A stretch of 64,000 nucleotides of DNA from NCBI RefSeq assembly GCF_021530565.1, contig NZ_JAKGBI010000001.1:310001-374000 (forward strand), read 5' to 3'. Numbering within the stretch: the stretch's first letter is position 1; each line of letters begins with the position of its first letter. A model generated the notes under the pieces. That model saw only the letters and a program-made list of their open reading frames with translations, had not been told where the DNA came from and did not search any database. Shown here piece by piece: positions 44,144-53,126 of this stretch. The stretch is from Pseudoalteromonas sp. SMS1. Its GTDB lineage: Bacteria; Pseudomonadota; Gammaproteobacteria; Enterobacterales; Alteromonadaceae. The translations under genes were made by a program, and so were the position numbers.

Positions 44144-46405
44144 GTGAACTTAGGCAAGAAGTATTCAGCACTGACTGCAGCGGTTTTATCCGCCCTCGCA
44201 TTTTCAAATGCGGTAAGCGCTGAACAAAATAAAAAAACTGACGAAAAAGTAGAAACTATCATCATCTCTGGTACGCCAGGCGGTATGGGGATCCGTAAAG
44301 TTGATGCAGCTTACGCTGTTACCAATGTGGACGAGTCACTCATAGAGCGCCTTGCACCTAAAAGTACAGCTGACTTATTCAAAGCTATCCCAGGAGTTTG
44401 GGTCGAAAGTTCGGGTGGCGAATCCGGTGCGAATATCAATGTGCGAGGGTTTACCTCTAGCGGCGATGCTCCTTTTTTGACTGTTAGTCTAGATGGTTCA
44501 CCTGTATACCCTGCTCCTACACTTTCATTTTTAGAAAATTCATCCATTTTCCGTCTTGATGAAACCATCTCGATGATGGAAGGCTTACGTGGCGGCCCCA
44601 ACCCGGTTCTTTCCAATGGACAACCGGGTTTAACAACAAACTTTCGCCTAAAGCGTGGCCAAGAAGATACCGAAGGGACCTTTAAATACACCACTTCGGA
44701 CTATGGGTTACAACGCGTTGATGGTGTGCTTAGTGGTGAACTTAGCGACGACCTATATTATATGGTTGGTGGCTACATTAAACGCTCTTCGGGGATCCGA
44801 GATGCCGGCTTTACCTCTGAAAAAGGTCATCAATTTACAATTAAGCTTACAAAAGAGCTGGAAAATGGTGAAATTAACGTTTACACCCGCCAGACTGACG
44901 ACACCGGTGCTTGGTACTTGCCAACGCCTTTGAACGAGCAAGGTGTTGACGCCGAATTCACACAACTGGGATCACTCAACCGACAAGCGACAATTTACGC
45001 TGGCAACGGCAAGGCAGACATCGATTTAGGTGAAGGCCGAGGTTGGAAAGGCCATGTTTCAGGCGGGAGCATCTCGTTTGAATTGGGCAACGACTGGCAC
45101 TTTATTGATAGATTCAGCCTAACGCAAGGCGATGCAAATACATACGGTTTAGTACCAGGTGGCAATGTCGTTAACCTGTCAGATGTAGCGTACAACGGCG
45201 AAACTGCAATCGGCGCTGTCACTGGCACGGTTTACGACTCAAACACGCGTGTGCAAGATTACGGCCGGTGGGTTGTACTTAAGGATATTGAAGCATTTAC
45301 CAATGATCTCGCCTTTAGTAAAGACTTTGGAAAAATCAGCAGTGCTTATGGTATGTATACAGCGACAACCTCAGCTAAAGATTGGTGGAGTTTAGGTAAT
45401 TCGGCTTACCATGTGCTCGCACAAGGTGGCGAAATGCTTACCGGCATTGCATGTAATGACTCAACCGAAGGCTGCGGTTTTAACTACGACATTAACAGTA
45501 CTGGTGATGCGACGACAGTGGCTTTTTATACAACGCAAAGTTACAAAGCAACGGACGCGCTCACGTTAGATTTAGGACTTCGTAGCGAACGTCATGAAGT
45601 TGACTACTCTGTCGATGAGGGTCTAGATGGAAAAATCACCAAATCTGTTGATTACAGTGCACGAAAAACATCTTGGACTGTCGGCGCAGATTACAAGCTC
45701 AATGATATCAGCGGTGTCTTTGTACGCTTTAACAAAGGCTTCAAAATGCCTTATTTTGACGATTTCAGAGACAACTATAACAGCTATACCAGTGGCGATC
45801 AGTTAATTAAAGAAGTGTCTCAAAGTGAGATTGGCTACAAGTACATGGGTGAAAACATGGACTTCTTTGCTACTTTCTTTGCAAATGAGGTCAAAGGAGA
45901 GTCATTCTCTACACGTCCAGATCTGCCAGCTAAACGCTTCACGACAGAAGCACACGGTATAGAGTTAGACTTTAACTACAATCATGATTCAGGATTTAGC
46001 GTTAACCTAAACGGTACTTTACAAAATAGCGAAATTGCAGAAAGCCCAGATAGTACACTGACTGGCAATAAGTCCCAGCGTATTCCTGATTGGCAATTAC
46101 GTATCACACCAAGCTATGAGTTTGAATTGGGGGATATGTTTGCCACTGTTTACGGCACAATTTCAGCCGTAGACTCCCGTTATAGCGACATCCAAAATAC
46201 GCCAAGTGCTGTACTGGATGGCTATGAAAAAATCGACATTGGCCTAACCCTTGAGCCAATGGAACAAGTTCAGCTTCAGCTAGCAATAGATAACCTCACA
46301 GATGAGCAAGGTCTAACAGAAGGTGATCCGCGTAACCCTGCCGCTGCAAATGGCCGATACATCTTGCCTCGTAGTGTGAAGTTCAGTGTTGCTTACAGCT
46401 TCTAA
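44144..46405 (+). CDS. TonB-dependent receptor of the trehalose regulon
   Basis: I prefer the GTG at 44144: AGGGAG lies 8 bases upstream and a normal signal peptide begins there (NLGKKYSALTAAVLSALAFS, ending NAVSA). The open frame starts at 44072. The receptor is 753 residues. VETIIISGTPGGMGIRK is a TonB-box region, the plug has LFKAIPGVWVESSGGESGAN and INVRGFTSSGDAPFLTVSLDG, and the barrel ends LPRSVKFSVAYSF. The upstream operator ties it to the trehalase operon, so it probably imports trehalose or larger trehalose-containing or alpha-glucoside sugars. The substrate is inferred. Confidence 0.9.
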   Translation: MNLGKKYSALTAAVLSALAFSNAVSAEQNKKTDEKVETIIISGTPGGMGIRKVDAAYAVTNVDESLIERLAPKSTADLFKAIPGVWVESSGGESGANINVRGFTSSGDAPFLTVSLDGSPVYPAPTLSFLENSSIFRLDETISMMEGLRGGPNPVLSNGQPGLTTNFRLKRGQEDTEGTFKYTTSDYGLQRVDGVLSGELSDDLYYMVGGYIKRSSGIRDAGFTSEKGHQFTIKLTKELENGEINVYTRQTDDTGAWYLPTPLNEQGVDAEFTQLGSLNRQATIYAGNGKADIDLGEGRGWKGHVSGGSISFELGNDWHFIDRFSLTQGDANTYGLVPGGNVVNLSDVAYNGETAIGAVTGTVYDSNTRVQDYGRWVVLKDIEAFTNDLAFSKDFGKISSAYGMYTATTSAKDWWSLGNSAYHVLAQGGEMLTGIACNDSTEGCGFNYDINSTGDATTVAFYTTQSYKATDALTLDLGLRSERHEVDYSVDEGLDGKITKSVDYSARKTSWTVGADYKLNDISGVFVRFNKGFKMPYFDDFRDNYNSYTSGDQLIKEVSQSEIGYKYMGENMDFFATFFANEVKGESFSTRPDLPAKRFTTEAHGIELDFNYNHDSGFSVNLNGTLQNSEIAESPDSTLTGNKSQRIPDWQLRITPSYEFELGDMFATVYGTISAVDSRYSDIQNTPSAVLDGYEKIDIGLTLEPMEQVQLQLAIDNLTDEQGLTEGDPRNPAAANGRYILPRSVKFSVAYSF

Positions 46406-46459
46406 CAGATCGAAATTTTGCACGCGGTTAGCGCTTCGTGCCACTAAAAACTAACGACC

Positions 46460-46496
46460 AAAGCCCAGTAGGATCACCTTTATACTGGGCTTTTTT
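46460..46496 (+). terminator. Rho-independent terminator after the TonB receptor
   Basis: AAAGCCCAGTA and TACTGGGCTTT form a perfect 11-bp stem with a 12-base loop, followed by T6. Confidence 0.9.
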
Positions 46497-46611
46497 CTTC
46501 TAGACATCTACACTTTACTTTTAATACCTCTGCACGAAATTAACGTATCTCGACATCTAGCTCATAACACATAATATGCTCAAAACATGTCGAAAACTTG
46601 GGAGTTTCACT

Positions 46612-46803
46612 ATGAATATTGAAGAGATCCGCAAAGGCGAGTGGCTCGAATACCATGAACACCCTGTAGAGGTGCTCTCAGTAGACCGACAACATAGTAT
46701 GGTAACAGTCTGGGATGAAAAGAATCAAAGTAAAGTGGACCTACATATCGACGAGCTAAAAGACGATCCACAATGCCATTGTGATTCGTATTTATATTAT
46801 TGA
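46612..46803 (+). CDS. Small acidic protein, unknown function
   Basis: From ATG 46612 (GGGAG 7 bases upstream) the product is 63 residues: MNIEEIRKGEW, then a beta-rich centre (HPVEVLSVDRQHSMVTVWD) and a Cys/His end (DPQCHCDSYLYY). The frame is open to 46576 but upstream residues look random. The centre recalls small SH3-like or Tudor-like barrels. No family assigned. Confidence 0.6.
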   Translation: MNIEEIRKGEWLEYHEHPVEVLSVDRQHSMVTVWDEKNQSKVDLHIDELKDDPQCHCDSYLYY

Positions 46804-46816
46804 CCAGTAAACCTAG

Positions 46817-46836
46817 AGTGCCTAATTAAAGGCACT
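46817..46836. terminator. Short hairpin between two converging genes
   Basis: AGTGCCT and AGGCACT form a 7-bp stem with a 6-base loop. The stem core equals that of the terminator at 39744-39770. Confidence 0.55.
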
Positions 46837-46852
46837 TTAGAAAAACTCGAAT

Positions 46853-48547
46853 TTAAAGTGACTTTATTTGCCACTGCGCATTCGTATTATATGCTTTGCC
46901 AGCACGGGTCAAATGTACTTGGCCTGACGACGGATTCGCCCACACATACTGTTGCCAATAAGTGTTTTTGAGATTCACCGCTGAGCCATATGACTCAAGC
47001 AAAAATGCAGCTTGGTTAGGTGACGTCCAAAGCTTGGCATCACCGCTTGAAGTACTTTTATAACTTAAAAATAATTCCGCATTATCTCTTGTGCGAAAAT
47101 ATACGGTATTTGCACTCGTCTCAACTTTGATAAATGCAAGTGGTGATCGGTCACTGATAAAAAGCTCCTGATTTTTAACCGTGTGGCCATTATCGCTAAT
47201 GGCATGCCCATTTAGCATACTCGTCACGTGCACAACTTCACCGGTATCCGCCTTGACTTGACTTGGTTGCCAATCTGCAGGAGGGGTTTTCCATGTTAAA
47301 GACTTCCACTTCCAGTTATAAGGCATGTTGATCAACGGATCGTTGACGTCAGAGTACCCTTCCTCGGCTTCAATATTGTATAAGCAGTGTCTGCGCTCTT
47401 CTTCAAGTTGCGCAACGCGGGCTAACTGATCATTTGTACCAACGTTTAGCTCCTCCATACACTGAATGAGCGTTTTTCCTTTACCTGACTCACCCGGTGC
47501 AAGTACATATGTATGGTCGCGCTTGGCTTCATCATCGTACCAATCTAACATTGCTTGTTCGTCAAAGGACAGCCAATTATTGACCAATTGCTGCGCTTCG
47601 ATTTGCGCTTTTTCACGACGTTCTTCTTGAGGAAGCGCCATGGTACGAATAAATGCAGCCCAAAGGTCTTTACTGGCCTCTAATGAAACAAGTGCAACGG
47701 GCTTAATGTTACTTGGTTTGTAGGCTTGCCACCCTGTTTCACCGCGAGACTCTGGCTTCCAAATAACATCACCACTTTGATAGTTCAGTGCTTCTTTGGT
47801 GTCATGGGTGTGTTGCTCAGCGCCTTCAGAACAAAGGTACGCTTTAACTTGCCAAATTTTTTCATAATTATCAGCAGGTAGCCTTACTGTATGTTCAGGG
47901 CTGAAAGAGTCTTGGAACAAGTGCACCGCGCGCCCAAACAGAAAGTAGTTGTGATCAACTTCTACCGCTTGCGCGTATCCACCACCATCCCAAACTTTGA
48001 TTTTTTTCGATTCAGCTGTTGCAGCGTTTATGAAATGATTAATAAACCGAGTCTGCGCTCTTTTTGCTGCGTTAACACCACCAATCCCCCCGATATCGTC
48101 ATATCGACGCATAAAGTGATCTTGTTGAAGATCGGCTGGTTCTTGCGCGACGGCATTAAAACAGTTGGGACCCGTGGGATCCGTACTCGCATTGGTGACG
48201 TTGAAGCCTGCAATATCAACCCACCTTTCTCCGACTATGGCAGCATAAATAGCATCATACTCCGACCAATACGTTCCATCTTCATTTCTGTTAGACAAAA
48301 TTTTGGTCACTTCAGCCTGCGCGACATTCAGCTCAACTGACTTAGCCAAGCCATTACTCCAACCAAGCCTTGGATCTAGACTGTCAGATACTTTCGTATC
48401 TTGTCCCATCACTTCAAGCGCGGATGTACGGGTTAACCATTCATGGCCTATCGGCATAACACCTGCACCGCCTAATTGCGTGAACGCGGTTGCCGAAGCG
48501 CTAATGGTCATAGAAGCTAAAATGCTGCATAGATATTTGATTTTCAT
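46853..48547 (-). CDS. Secreted zinc-dependent phospholipase C-like protein
   Basis: A 564-residue exported protein (signal ending SATA). The N-terminal part matches the zinc-phospholipase C / S1-P1 nuclease fold: GHEWLTRTSALEVMG aligns with the SHLWIVNRAIDIM helix of Bacillus PLC, and GRAVHLFQDSFSPEHT has His, Asp and His spaced 4 and 6 as in the zinc site HxxxDxxxxxH (118/122/128). The Trp that starts mature Bacillus PLC is not seen at the cleavage site. About 120 C-terminal residues (SPLAFIKVETSANTVYFRTR onward) form a separate beta-rich, possibly lectin-like domain. Probable target: phospholipids in membranes or the environment; nuclease activity is an alternative. Confidence 0.72.
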   Translation of the reverse strand: MKIKYLCSILASMTISASATAFTQLGGAGVMPIGHEWLTRTSALEVMGQDTKVSDSLDPRLGWSNGLAKSVELNVAQAEVTKILSNRNEDGTYWSEYDAIYAAIVGERWVDIAGFNVTNASTDPTGPNCFNAVAQEPADLQQDHFMRRYDDIGGIGGVNAAKRAQTRFINHFINAATAESKKIKVWDGGGYAQAVEVDHNYFLFGRAVHLFQDSFSPEHTVRLPADNYEKIWQVKAYLCSEGAEQHTHDTKEALNYQSGDVIWKPESRGETGWQAYKPSNIKPVALVSLEASKDLWAAFIRTMALPQEERREKAQIEAQQLVNNWLSFDEQAMLDWYDDEAKRDHTYVLAPGESGKGKTLIQCMEELNVGTNDQLARVAQLEEERRHCLYNIEAEEGYSDVNDPLINMPYNWKWKSLTWKTPPADWQPSQVKADTGEVVHVTSMLNGHAISDNGHTVKNQELFISDRSPLAFIKVETSANTVYFRTRDNAELFLSYKSTSSGDAKLWTSPNQAAFLLESYGSAVNLKNTYWQQYVWANPSSGQVHLTRAGKAYNTNAQWQIKSL

Positions 48548-48693
48548 AATTACTCCTTTTAAAACGGAGCAATCTTTACATAAAAATTAAATTAAATCTC
48601 TAAAAATTGAATTTTTTATTACAATAACGTTACACAGCAACAATATTAATCTATTTTCAACCTGTATTCGTTGCACATAAAATCTAGTCTTAA

Positions 48694-49389
48694 TCACTGC
48701 GCTAATGCCAGTTCCACGGCCATATTCGCATGCGCTTTTGTCGTATCATAAAGTGGCAGGTTTGTGTCGCCGTCATTTATAAGTAGCGCAATTTCTGTAC
48801 AACCAAGTATGACCGCCTGCGCCCCTTGTTGATGTAACCGAGAGATAATGTCCAAATAAGCCTGCTTTGACGCTGGCAAAATTTCACCCACACATAGCTC
48901 GTTATAAATGACATTATGCACCGTGTCTTGATCTGGAGACTCTGGCACAATCACATCGATGGAAAACAGTGATTTTAATCGCTTTTTGTAAAAAGGTTGC
49001 TCCATGGTGAATTTAGTACCTAGTAGCCCCACTTTAGTGATTCCGTCCTGCTTCAATTGTTGAGCCACGGCATCCGCAATGTGAATAAGAGGTACGTTTA
49101 CGTGCGAGGCGACTTCGTCGAACACCAAATGCATTGTATTTGTGCCAATCAGGATAAAATCTGCATTAGCTCGCTCAAGAGCTTGTGCTTCTTGGACGAG
49201 CAATTGTGCCATTTCTTGCCACTCTCCACGCACTTGCAAATCTGCAATAGGTGCAAAGTCAACACTTTTCATTGCCATTTTGGCTGAATGTAGCCCCCCT
49301 AACCTCTTCTTAACACCCTCATTTATATAACGATAATAACTTGCAGTTGATTCCCAACTCATTCCACCAATTAACCCAATTGTTTTCAC
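48694..49389 (-). CDS. Aspartate/glutamate racemase family protein (YgeA-like)
   Basis: Cofactor-independent amino-acid racemase, 231 residues, colinear with E. coli YgeA (MKTIGLIGGMSWESTASYYR at the start, HIADAVAQQ, GTKFTMEQPFY). The catalytic pair is Thr83 (GTNTMH) and Cys197 (LGCTEIALL) rather than two cysteines, the same Thr/Cys pair known for YgeA. The substrate is probably aspartate or glutamate, used for D-amino acids in the wall or signalling. No partner gene. Confidence 0.9.
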   Translation of the reverse strand: MKTIGLIGGMSWESTASYYRYINEGVKKRLGGLHSAKMAMKSVDFAPIADLQVRGEWQEMAQLLVQEAQALERANADFILIGTNTMHLVFDEVASHVNVPLIHIADAVAQQLKQDGITKVGLLGTKFTMEQPFYKKRLKSLFSIDVIVPESPDQDTVHNVIYNELCVGEILPASKQAYLDIISRLHQQGAQAVILGCTEIALLINDGDTNLPLYDTTKAHANMAVELALAQ

Positions 49390-49594
49390 AGGACACTCCT
49401 TTATTTAATCTCGGCACGTTTTGTGACATCACTGGTGAGGCTGAATTTACTAGCCCTATCATGTTAAAAAACCATATAGAATACCAACAAAAATTGATAC
49501 AACGATTCTGAATCTATTTAGCATTGTTTATACCAATTAATTATTGCGTGAGAGGCAGGAGTTTGTATTTGAAGGGAGTCAATTCACTGCTGGA

Positions 49595-49631
49595 AATCCC
49601 CACAGACGGTGCATGCACCCACTGGGGGATT
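49595..49631. terminator. Hairpin with nested palindrome after the outer-membrane protein gene
   Basis: AATCCCCA pairs with TGGGGGATT (one extra G) and encloses the perfect palindrome GGTGCATGCACC (49608-49619). It lies 23 bases past the stop of the barrel gene on the minus strand. No T-run. Confidence 0.5.
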
Positions 49632-49654
49632 GTTAATTCTATCGCGATTGAGTA

Positions 49655-50245
49655 TTAAAATGAGTAACGATACATTAGAGCGGATTGGTCAAAATCGTCA
49701 CCTTTAAAGTACTCCAGACTAATGCTCGAACCACCAAAATGTGCCTTGATACCACCACCATATCGCGCACCATCACGTTTTGACACATCTGACGCATCAT
49801 AGCTTTCATATCCTAGCTGGGCAAAAGCAGAAAAATACTGACTCAAGCGATGCTCATACTCGGTATAAAATCGAGTTAAGTCAAAGTCTGTCGTGCTGTT
49901 ATCAACTTTGATGTCCATTTTTCCAATCTGCGCACCGAAAGCAAAGCGGCCATTTTGTGTTTCATGCACGATGTAACCTAACTCAAACAGATTTTCATCG
50001 AACTCTATATCTGTTTCGTTAAGGAAAATACTTAATGTATCTTTTTGTCTTCGATAGTTAAAACCAACAAAAAAACCATTTTCAAACTCATAACCCGCAC
50101 CGGCTTTGTAGCCAGTTGCATCATAATCAGCTTCATCTAAATCCGTCTGAGAATAGCCAATCTCTAAATAGGTTTTACTTAAATCTGCCGCATGTGCATT
50201 AAAACCAAACGCTGCGAACACAGCCAACAATAATCGTTTTTTCAT
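49655..50245 (-). CDS. Small outer-membrane beta-barrel protein
   Basis: A 196-residue protein with signal peptide (ending FNAHA) and alternating hydrophobic strands separated by acidic turns, eight strands in my count: TYLEIGYSQ, YKAGAGYEF, FFVGFNYRR, NLFELGYIV, FAFGAQIG, FYTEYEHRL, FAQLGYESY, and SISLEYFK with LMYRYSF. The terminal Phe is the usual barrel-assembly signal. It resembles OmpA/OmpX-type barrels; the function is unknown. Confidence 0.85.
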   Translation of the reverse strand: MKKRLLLAVFAAFGFNAHAADLSKTYLEIGYSQTDLDEADYDATGYKAGAGYEFENGFFVGFNYRRQKDTLSIFLNETDIEFDENLFELGYIVHETQNGRFAFGAQIGKMDIKVDNSTTDFDLTRFYTEYEHRLSQYFSAFAQLGYESYDASDVSKRDGARYGGGIKAHFGGSSISLEYFKGDDFDQSALMYRYSF

Positions 50246-50887
50246 AAGTTCTCTCCATACAGTTTATGGGGAACATATTAACGGACAGACCATTTTCAAT
50301 CCGTAATAAACCATTAAATAATGCATCAGAATTTGGCCAAAAAAGGCGACATTTTAGACCTGACGTTTACAATCATTTACTTTACACAATTGCTGAACAT
50401 CCTACTCAGAAAGCGATAAAACAAAAACATATCTATAAACATCAACAACTTAAAAATAAAAATATAAAATCAAAAGGCTAGGTTATTTTTCTCTCTACAT
50501 AATCACGGTGTTTTATGTACAAGAGTATGTTTAATCTGCTGATACTTTTACTCCGAGTGTAAATACACACCGGCGCGTACTTAAAATCAGTTAGCGCGAG
50601 ACAGCTCATGGCCCAATTTTTATATGGACCATGAGCAAAAACATGACGTACAAATTGATTAACGTTGGTAAGCATATTTACTATGAGCAACTTATGTGTG
50701 CCATATCGAAAGTCACTACAGGGCAGCGAGTCTCAGTGTTGCTTCGGCAGACCAGCTACTGCGGCCAAACCCACATTAAACAACAACTCATTACACTGCT
50801 ATCAATGTCAATGAGATACCTCAATATAACCGTCAAATGTATCAAGCTGCGCTATGACACCCGGTGCAACAACATCTGTCACATTTA
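50246..50887. other. 642-base intergenic region
   Basis: No supportable gene. It includes an imperfect 12-bp inverted repeat (GCTCATGGCCCA / TGGACCATGAGC) near 50606-50635 on either side of a short AT loop. The remainder looks like ordinary AT-rich spacer. Confidence 0.45.
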
Positions 50888-51904
50888 TCAATCTCTAAAA
50901 TACTGCTTCGCTTTGTCAATAAATGTATCTATGTCGGCACGCTTAATACCCGAGTGTGTGACCAAACGCATACCCTGATACCCTGGCGTAATATTGATAC
51001 CTTGGTCGAACATGGCTTTTGAAAACTGCATCATGTCAATTTCTTGGTTTACATCAAGAAACACTAAATTTGTTTGCACTTGATAGGCTGAACTGTCAAA
51101 CCCCGGTAACTCATTAACTCTTTGCGCTAAATAAGCCGCATTGTCATGATCTTCTGCCAGTCGCTCAACATTATTTTTTAGTGCATATAAACCCGCTGCA
51201 GCAAGTATACCGGCTTGTCTCATACCACCACCAAGCATTTTTCTTATACGGCGTGCCTTATCTATCAACTCTACATCTCCCAAAAGTAGTGAGCCCACAG
51301 GGGCACCAAGGCCTTTTGACAGACAAATGGTCATGGAATCAAAATGTTTGCTGATGTCTTGTATGTCGACATTGAGCGCAACTTTGGCGTTATACACGCG
51401 AGCACCATCTAAGTGCAATTTTAAGCCATATTTTTTTGTCAGCGCCCTCGCTGAGCTCAGATAGTCTAAAGCAAGCACTTTGCCGCCAATGGTATTTTCG
51501 AGGCTTAACATTTTTGTTTTGGCAAAATGAAAATCATTGGGTTTAATCACAGATCTCACTTTATCCAAACAGATACTGCCATCAGCCTCGTTTTCAATAG
51601 GTTGTGGTTGAACGGATCCAAGCACCGCTGCACCACCCGCTTCATATCTGTAATTATGTGCACTTTGGCCACAAATATATTCCTCACCTCTTTCACAATG
51701 CGCCATAATTGCCAATAAGTTAGCTTGTGTGCCTGATGTAACAAATAGCGATGCATCAAAGCCATGCGTTGTTGCGCTATATCGCTCCAATTCATTAACG
51801 GTTGGGTCATCACCATACACATCATCCCCAACCATTGCATTACTCATTAATCTGCGCATGTCTTTGCAGGGCTGAGTCACCGTGTCAGAGCGTAAATCAA
51901 TCAT
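50888..51904 (-). CDS. ltaE: Low-specificity L-threonine aldolase
   Basis: PLP enzyme splitting L-threonine and allo-threonine into glycine and acetaldehyde. The 338 residues begin MIDLRSDTVTQPCKDM and include GDDVYGDDPTVNELE, the acid pair region LHLDGARVYNA and the PLP-lysine motif CLSKGLGAPVGSLLLG. Length is normal. Confidence 0.95.
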   Translation of the reverse strand: MIDLRSDTVTQPCKDMRRLMSNAMVGDDVYGDDPTVNELERYSATTHGFDASLFVTSGTQANLLAIMAHCERGEEYICGQSAHNYRYEAGGAAVLGSVQPQPIENEADGSICLDKVRSVIKPNDFHFAKTKMLSLENTIGGKVLALDYLSSARALTKKYGLKLHLDGARVYNAKVALNVDIQDISKHFDSMTICLSKGLGAPVGSLLLGDVELIDKARRIRKMLGGGMRQAGILAAAGLYALKNNVERLAEDHDNAAYLAQRVNELPGFDSSAYQVQTNLVFLDVNQEIDMMQFSKAMFDQGINITPGYQGMRLVTHSGIKRADIDTFIDKAKQYFRD

Positions 51905-52489
51905 ACAGCGTCCTTATATTTATTAGAGAGACTTCATAATATGGCCATCGCTCGTAAATTGAAACAACACTTAAGCAGGTACGCTTTATTTACCCATATA
52001 AAAGCAATGTAATACCCCCCGGTTATCCCAAATTGTTTGTGCGATGCTGGACAGGCAAGTTTTGATTTGAGCGCTTTTGAATTGCAATTGTCTCAGGGGT
52101 AGAGCCAAGTACTTTCCACTTCTATCATTTTTTCAACACCCGATGGCGAGTTTCTAATCAACATGTCGGCGGTTTTTCTGTGTCATGTCAATATCCTCGA
52201 ACGGTCCCTTCAGGGCAAAAATAAGCGCTCAGGCAGTCGCGATGAACTATTCACTGCGATTGAAAACAGTAAGGCTAGCTGTTAAATGTAAAAGGATTCT
52301 TGCTCATGCTTATAGCTCTAAGGGATCCACCCTGATCCGCTTCAATGATTTATATTATAAAAAAAGCGTGCTTGAGTTTACGCACCTATTGCAAGAATGC
52401 GACATAAATTGCCTACCAACGCAGTAAAACCGCTTTTGGACGGGTAAGCTAAGATGACTTTTTCAATGTTGAGCACACGCTTTGATCCT
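51905..52489. other. 585-base intergenic region
   Basis: No recognisable gene. One 80-codon frame on the plus strand (52185-52427) has no ribosome-binding site and no familiar motif. May be decayed sequence. Confidence 0.4.
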
Positions 52490-53011
52490 TTATATGTAAA
52501 AACCGACATAGGTTAATGATTTGATTGTTACATAAATCCCTAACCCAAACACCGCATGGGCAGCCAAACTTTTCATTCGAGCGAGATTGGGACTGGGTGC
52601 TTTAGATGCAGCGACGCCAAAGCCAAAACATGGCTGCATCACGAAAAAGGGAAACATCACAGTGACAGTACCAAAAGCAATACTCCAAATAACACACTGC
52701 GGACTCAAGTTAAGAAGCAGACTTAACTCAATAAACAGGCTCGCAAAGATAATACCAATTGCGTAATGCAGCACCCACCCCAAAGTACTTTCACCCCGCC
52801 TTTTTGGCGATTGCATAATTGAGTCGTGTCGCAATTGCAATTGGCAAATCAAATACAGTGCCCATCGACCAACTAATGCATAATCTAAAGGTTGAATTTT
52901 AAAAATACGCTTCAATAAAAAGCTGTACACATCCATAAGCATCGTCGCGCCGACACCAAGCGCCACGGCATACGATGGAAAAAGGGGGAATTCTGAAATT
53001 ACAGACATCAT
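52490..53011 (-). CDS. DUF2938 family membrane protein
   Basis: From ATG 53011 (AAGGA 4 bases upstream; ATG 53008 is 7 bases away and equally likely) the product is about 173 residues with four helices. GVGATMLMDVYSFLL, YALVGRWALYLICQLQLRHDSI, GWVLHYAIGIIFA and MQPCFGFGVAASKAPSPN are DUF2938 landmarks. The family function is unknown. The promoter at 53056-53086 has SoxR/MerR geometry, which suggests induction by redox-active compounds or a metal. Confidence 0.85.
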   Translation of the reverse strand: MMSVISEFPLFPSYAVALGVGATMLMDVYSFLLKRIFKIQPLDYALVGRWALYLICQLQLRHDSIMQSPKRRGESTLGWVLHYAIGIIFASLFIELSLLLNLSPQCVIWSIAFGTVTVMFPFFVMQPCFGFGVAASKAPSPNLARMKSLAAHAVFGLGIYVTIKSLTYVGFYI

Positions 53012-53055
53012 GCTTTCCTTCAAGGTTATTGACTTCACTTCTAAACGGCTAAAAA

Positions 53056-53086
53056 ATCATGCCACTTGAAGTCAACTTGAGGTCAA
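53056..53086 (-). promoter_or_regulatory. SoxR/MerR-type promoter with 19-base spacer
   Basis: Minus strand: -35 TTGACC (53081-53086), 19-base spacer, -10 CATGAT (53056-53061). The spacer overlaps ACCTCAAGTTGACTTCAAGT (53064-53083), which matches the SoxR box ACCTCAAGTTAACTTGAGGT at 17 of 20 positions. Overlong spacers bridged by an operator are the mark of MerR-family promoters. Confidence 0.6.
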
Positions 53087-53126
53087 GCGCTTTTTCTCAT
53101 AAACATGACGTTGTATGAGATTGAAG

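Noticed and set aside
50600-50640. Imperfect inverted repeat as a terminator for threonine aldolase
   Set aside because: It is about 250 bases past the stop codon with no T-run on the minus strand, so assigning it to that gene is not justified.
52185-52427. 80-codon plus-strand frame between threonine aldolase and DUF2938 genes
   Set aside because: No ribosome-binding site, no motif, and composition like the surrounding spacer.
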